From Lucinisca nassula (Eukaryota; Mollusca; Bivalvia; Lucinida; Lucinidae): 64,000 bases of DNA. A program made the translations under genes and the position numbers. Where the stretch lies: contig OY757014.1 in NCBI GenBank assembly GCA_963580285.1, positions 12,538,725 through 12,602,724 on the forward strand, written 5' to 3'. The stretch's first letter is position 1, and the number at the start of each line of letters is the position of its first letter. Positions 62,076 through 64,000 of this stretch are shown here, piece after piece. The notes beneath the pieces were generated by a model. It had not been told where the DNA came from and did no database searches. It worked only from the letters and a program-made list of their open reading frames with translations.

Positions 62076-63098
62076 AGGCTTACTTATGTAATGTTGGTTG
62101 GTACCTGTTGGTTTTCTTCTGCGCCAGCATTTCAGTGATACGTTGTTGCCGAGTCATCTCCGTGTTTCATCTCTGTGGTTATTTGATTTTGTGTTTTTGG
62201 AGATGTTGCACTGATGAGCTAGGAAACCTTAATGCGGAATGAACCAATTATTTATTTATCTAAATCGCGACGAAATTAAGGGAGAGAATTGCGGCCGCGT
62301 TTTTCACTGACCGTTCTGTCGCGGTTTATTTTTGTTATCGTTTGTCTTTGGAGTCGCTTATATTTTTTTTTTTGTTTTGTTTTGGATAGCCAATTGGTCA
62401 TTTGGTGGGAAAGTAACTGTCCTTTAGTTTGTTTGTTTGATTTGAGGTTTAACGTCCCCGTCAACATGTATAGATCCAACTCGCACCACTTTTCCTGGGC
62501 AGGCTCAGAACCTCCATGCGGTTTAGCAGTACTCAAGTGCAGTCGGTTTCAGCTCTGCGTGGAAGCATTATGCAGAAATCTATTTCTTCAAGCCCCGATG
62601 GCCGGGGGCCGTAACTGTCATTTTGGCTTTCCGCCATAGATGTTTCCCTTTCTATCAGGTACCTGTTTTTATCCTTAGTCTGTGTGCTTATTTGTATATG
62701 TCTAAGCTATGTATGTGATCTTATTATATGTGTCTTTAATTATCTTAAGCTTATTTTTATGCTTATCTTACTTAATACTTTGTGTGCTAATGTCAATACT
62801 GCTTCCCATCTGTATGTTTAAATGCATACTTGTTTAATTGTGTATTGAGTTTAATGTCGCTGAGTTGCTCGGGAGGGTATGTACCCCCCCCCCCCCCGCC
62901 TGGGCAACTCTGCCGTAATTAATATCTTTGTATCTTTAATTAACCAATTTTTTTACCAAACAGCTGACTTACACTATGTTAACCATATACCATTGTTAAA
63001 GCAGTCGGTTCAAAAGCTCATAGAGAGCTTATGTTGTATTGTTCATAACTTGCCGACTTTAAATAAATCTTACCTTATCTTATCTTATCTTATCTTAT
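62076..63098 (+). repeat. 3' region of the preceding retroelement, ending in (TTATC)n
   Basis: The AT-rich, non-coding stretch shares GCGGTTTATTTTTGTTAT and GGAAAGTAACTGTCC with 42413-42560. It has a poly-C tract near 62883 and ends AAATAAATCTTACC(TTATC)n, a typical LINE-like tail. An S1 element interrupts it at 62422-62612. Confidence 0.6.
62422..62612 (-). repeat. S1 SINE-like retroposon with 9-bp target duplication
   Basis: TTTGTTTGTTTGATTTGAGG to CAAGCCCCGATGGCCGGGG, internally shortened. GTAACTGTC occurs on both sides, whereas the uninterrupted relative at 42510 has it once. Confidence 0.78.
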
Positions 63099-63099
63099 T

Positions 63100-63135
63100 A
63101 GCTCACCTGACCGAAGGTCATGGTGAGCTTTTGTC
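63100..63135 (+). mobile_element. Solo 5' hairpin of a Helentron-like element
   Basis: TAGCTCACCTGACCGAAGG and GGTGAGCTTTTGT match the first 36 bases of the 27689 element exactly, but the body and 3' end are absent. The (TTATC)n microsatellite continues on both sides. Confidence 0.75.
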
Positions 63136-63289
63136 TTATCTTAACATGATGCAGTTAATCAAATATATTAGCCTAATGAAAGATAAATGTAGAATAGAGA
63201 CAAATGAGATCAGTTCGCATACTCCCGCTGTCTACTCATCAAATAATTGTGTTCTCACTACGCTGGTCGTTTTACATAATGCGTTGGTC

Positions 63290-63593
63290 GCCCCCGCCCA
63301 TAGGGGCTTGAAGAAATATATGGGCTGCATGATGCTTCCACGCAGAGCTGAATCTGGCCCGCACACTAGTACTGGTAAACCGCTTAGAGGATCTAAGCCT
63401 GTCCAGGAACCGCGGTGCGAGGGGGCCGTCCATGCTAATAAACCCTATTGGTTTCATTGGGCGACAGGGCTTGAGATGTCATTTCATCTCAATGTCGGGT
63501 AAAAGTCCCACAAAATTGGAAGCAACGTCTCAAAAATGACCTTTACGGTGTTGACGGGGACGTTAAACCTCAAATCAAACAAACAAACATAAT
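63290..63593 (+). repeat. S1 SINE-like retroposon, full length
   Basis: CCCCCGCCCATAGGGGCTTG to GTTGACGGGGACGTTAAACC and (CAAA)n. It is closely similar to the copy at 63738. Confidence 0.85.
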
Positions 63594-63700
63594 GCGTTGG
63601 TGTATTATCTAAAACCTAGTAGAAAACTAAGACTGTGTTTGTGGAAATAAACGCAAGAATAGAGTTTTTCCTCCAGTTTAAAAACGAAAAAAAAAATGAC

Positions 63701-64000
63701 CACTTGAAGAAATAGATTGGGCTGCATGATGCTTCCAAGCAGGCGCCCCCGCCCATAGGGGCTTGAAGAAATATATGGGTTGCACGATGCTTCCACGCAG
63801 AGCTGAATCCGGCCCACACACTAGTACTGGTAAACCGCTTAGAGGATCTAAGCCTGTCCAGGAACCGCGGTGCGAGGCGGACCGTCCATGCTAATAAACC
63901 CTATTGGTTTCATTGGGCGACAGGGCATGAGATGTCATTTCATCTCAATGTCGGGTAAAAGTCCCACAAAATTGGAAGCAACGTCTCCAAAATGACCTTT
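63701..64000 (+). repeat. S1 fragment followed by an S1 copy cut by the window end
   Basis: 63701-63740 is a 5' piece (CTTGAAGAAATAGATTGGGC to TTCCAAGCAG). From 63738 a second copy runs to AAAATGACCTTT at the window edge, sharing GGAACCGCGGTGCGAG with the neighbour at 63290. Confidence 0.8.

Overview
The window is animal nuclear DNA, most likely from a bivalve mollusc (probably a heterodont clam or mussel relative). That placement is inferred. The evidence is spliceosomal introns, an AT-rich background, and very dense small transposons, tRNA-derived SINEs, rolling-circle-like elements with internal tandem repeats and piggyBac-type TTAA MITEs, a mix typical of bivalve genomes. The species is not identifiable from the sequence alone.

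One convincing host gene is present, on the + strand between 4348 and 24496. Seven exons with compatible splice phases join into about 920 residues: two fibronectin type III (FN3)-like domains, a single transmembrane helix and a cytoplasmic tail of about 670 residues. This fits a gp130/LIFR/Domeless-type class I cytokine receptor, which would signal through JAK and STAT proteins. The 5' end (signal peptide and N-terminal domains) lies upstream of the window or was not found. The tail ends in three copies of a module centred on an S/T-C-P/S-P-Y-V-V core, which are likely phosphotyrosine docking sites. All introns are packed with repeats, and intron 4 appears to use a GC donor.

Layout: 1-4300 holds a TACCGTATT-ended element, then a 3 kb rolling-circle-like (Helentron-like) element with about sixteen 166-bp repeats. 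4.3-24.5 kb is the receptor gene, with MITEs, SINEs, giant palindromes and a LINE remnant in its introns. 25.2-32.7 kb is bounded by long inverted repeats and looks like one 7.5 kb DNA transposon filled with later insertions. 32.7-40.8 kb is intergenic, with piggyBac-type MITEs and a 47-bp minisatellite. 40.8-56.3 kb is one 24-bp satellite array broken up by a Tc1 element, a 955-bp tandem duplication, a nested mariner, two Helentron-like elements, SINEs and a retroelement piece with a hammerhead-like motif. 56.4-64 kb holds dead LINE reverse transcriptases, a 1.64-kb tandem duplication, a strong hammerhead ribozyme match and SINEs.

No bacterial-style system, CRISPR array, rRNA gene or convincing functional tRNA gene was seen. 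Every transposase and reverse transcriptase found is broken. The parts most worth following up are the receptor with its repeated docking module, the hammerhead ribozymes, and the Helentron-like family. The last includes a 36-bp solo 5' hairpin and two insertions at the same position of the satellite monomer.
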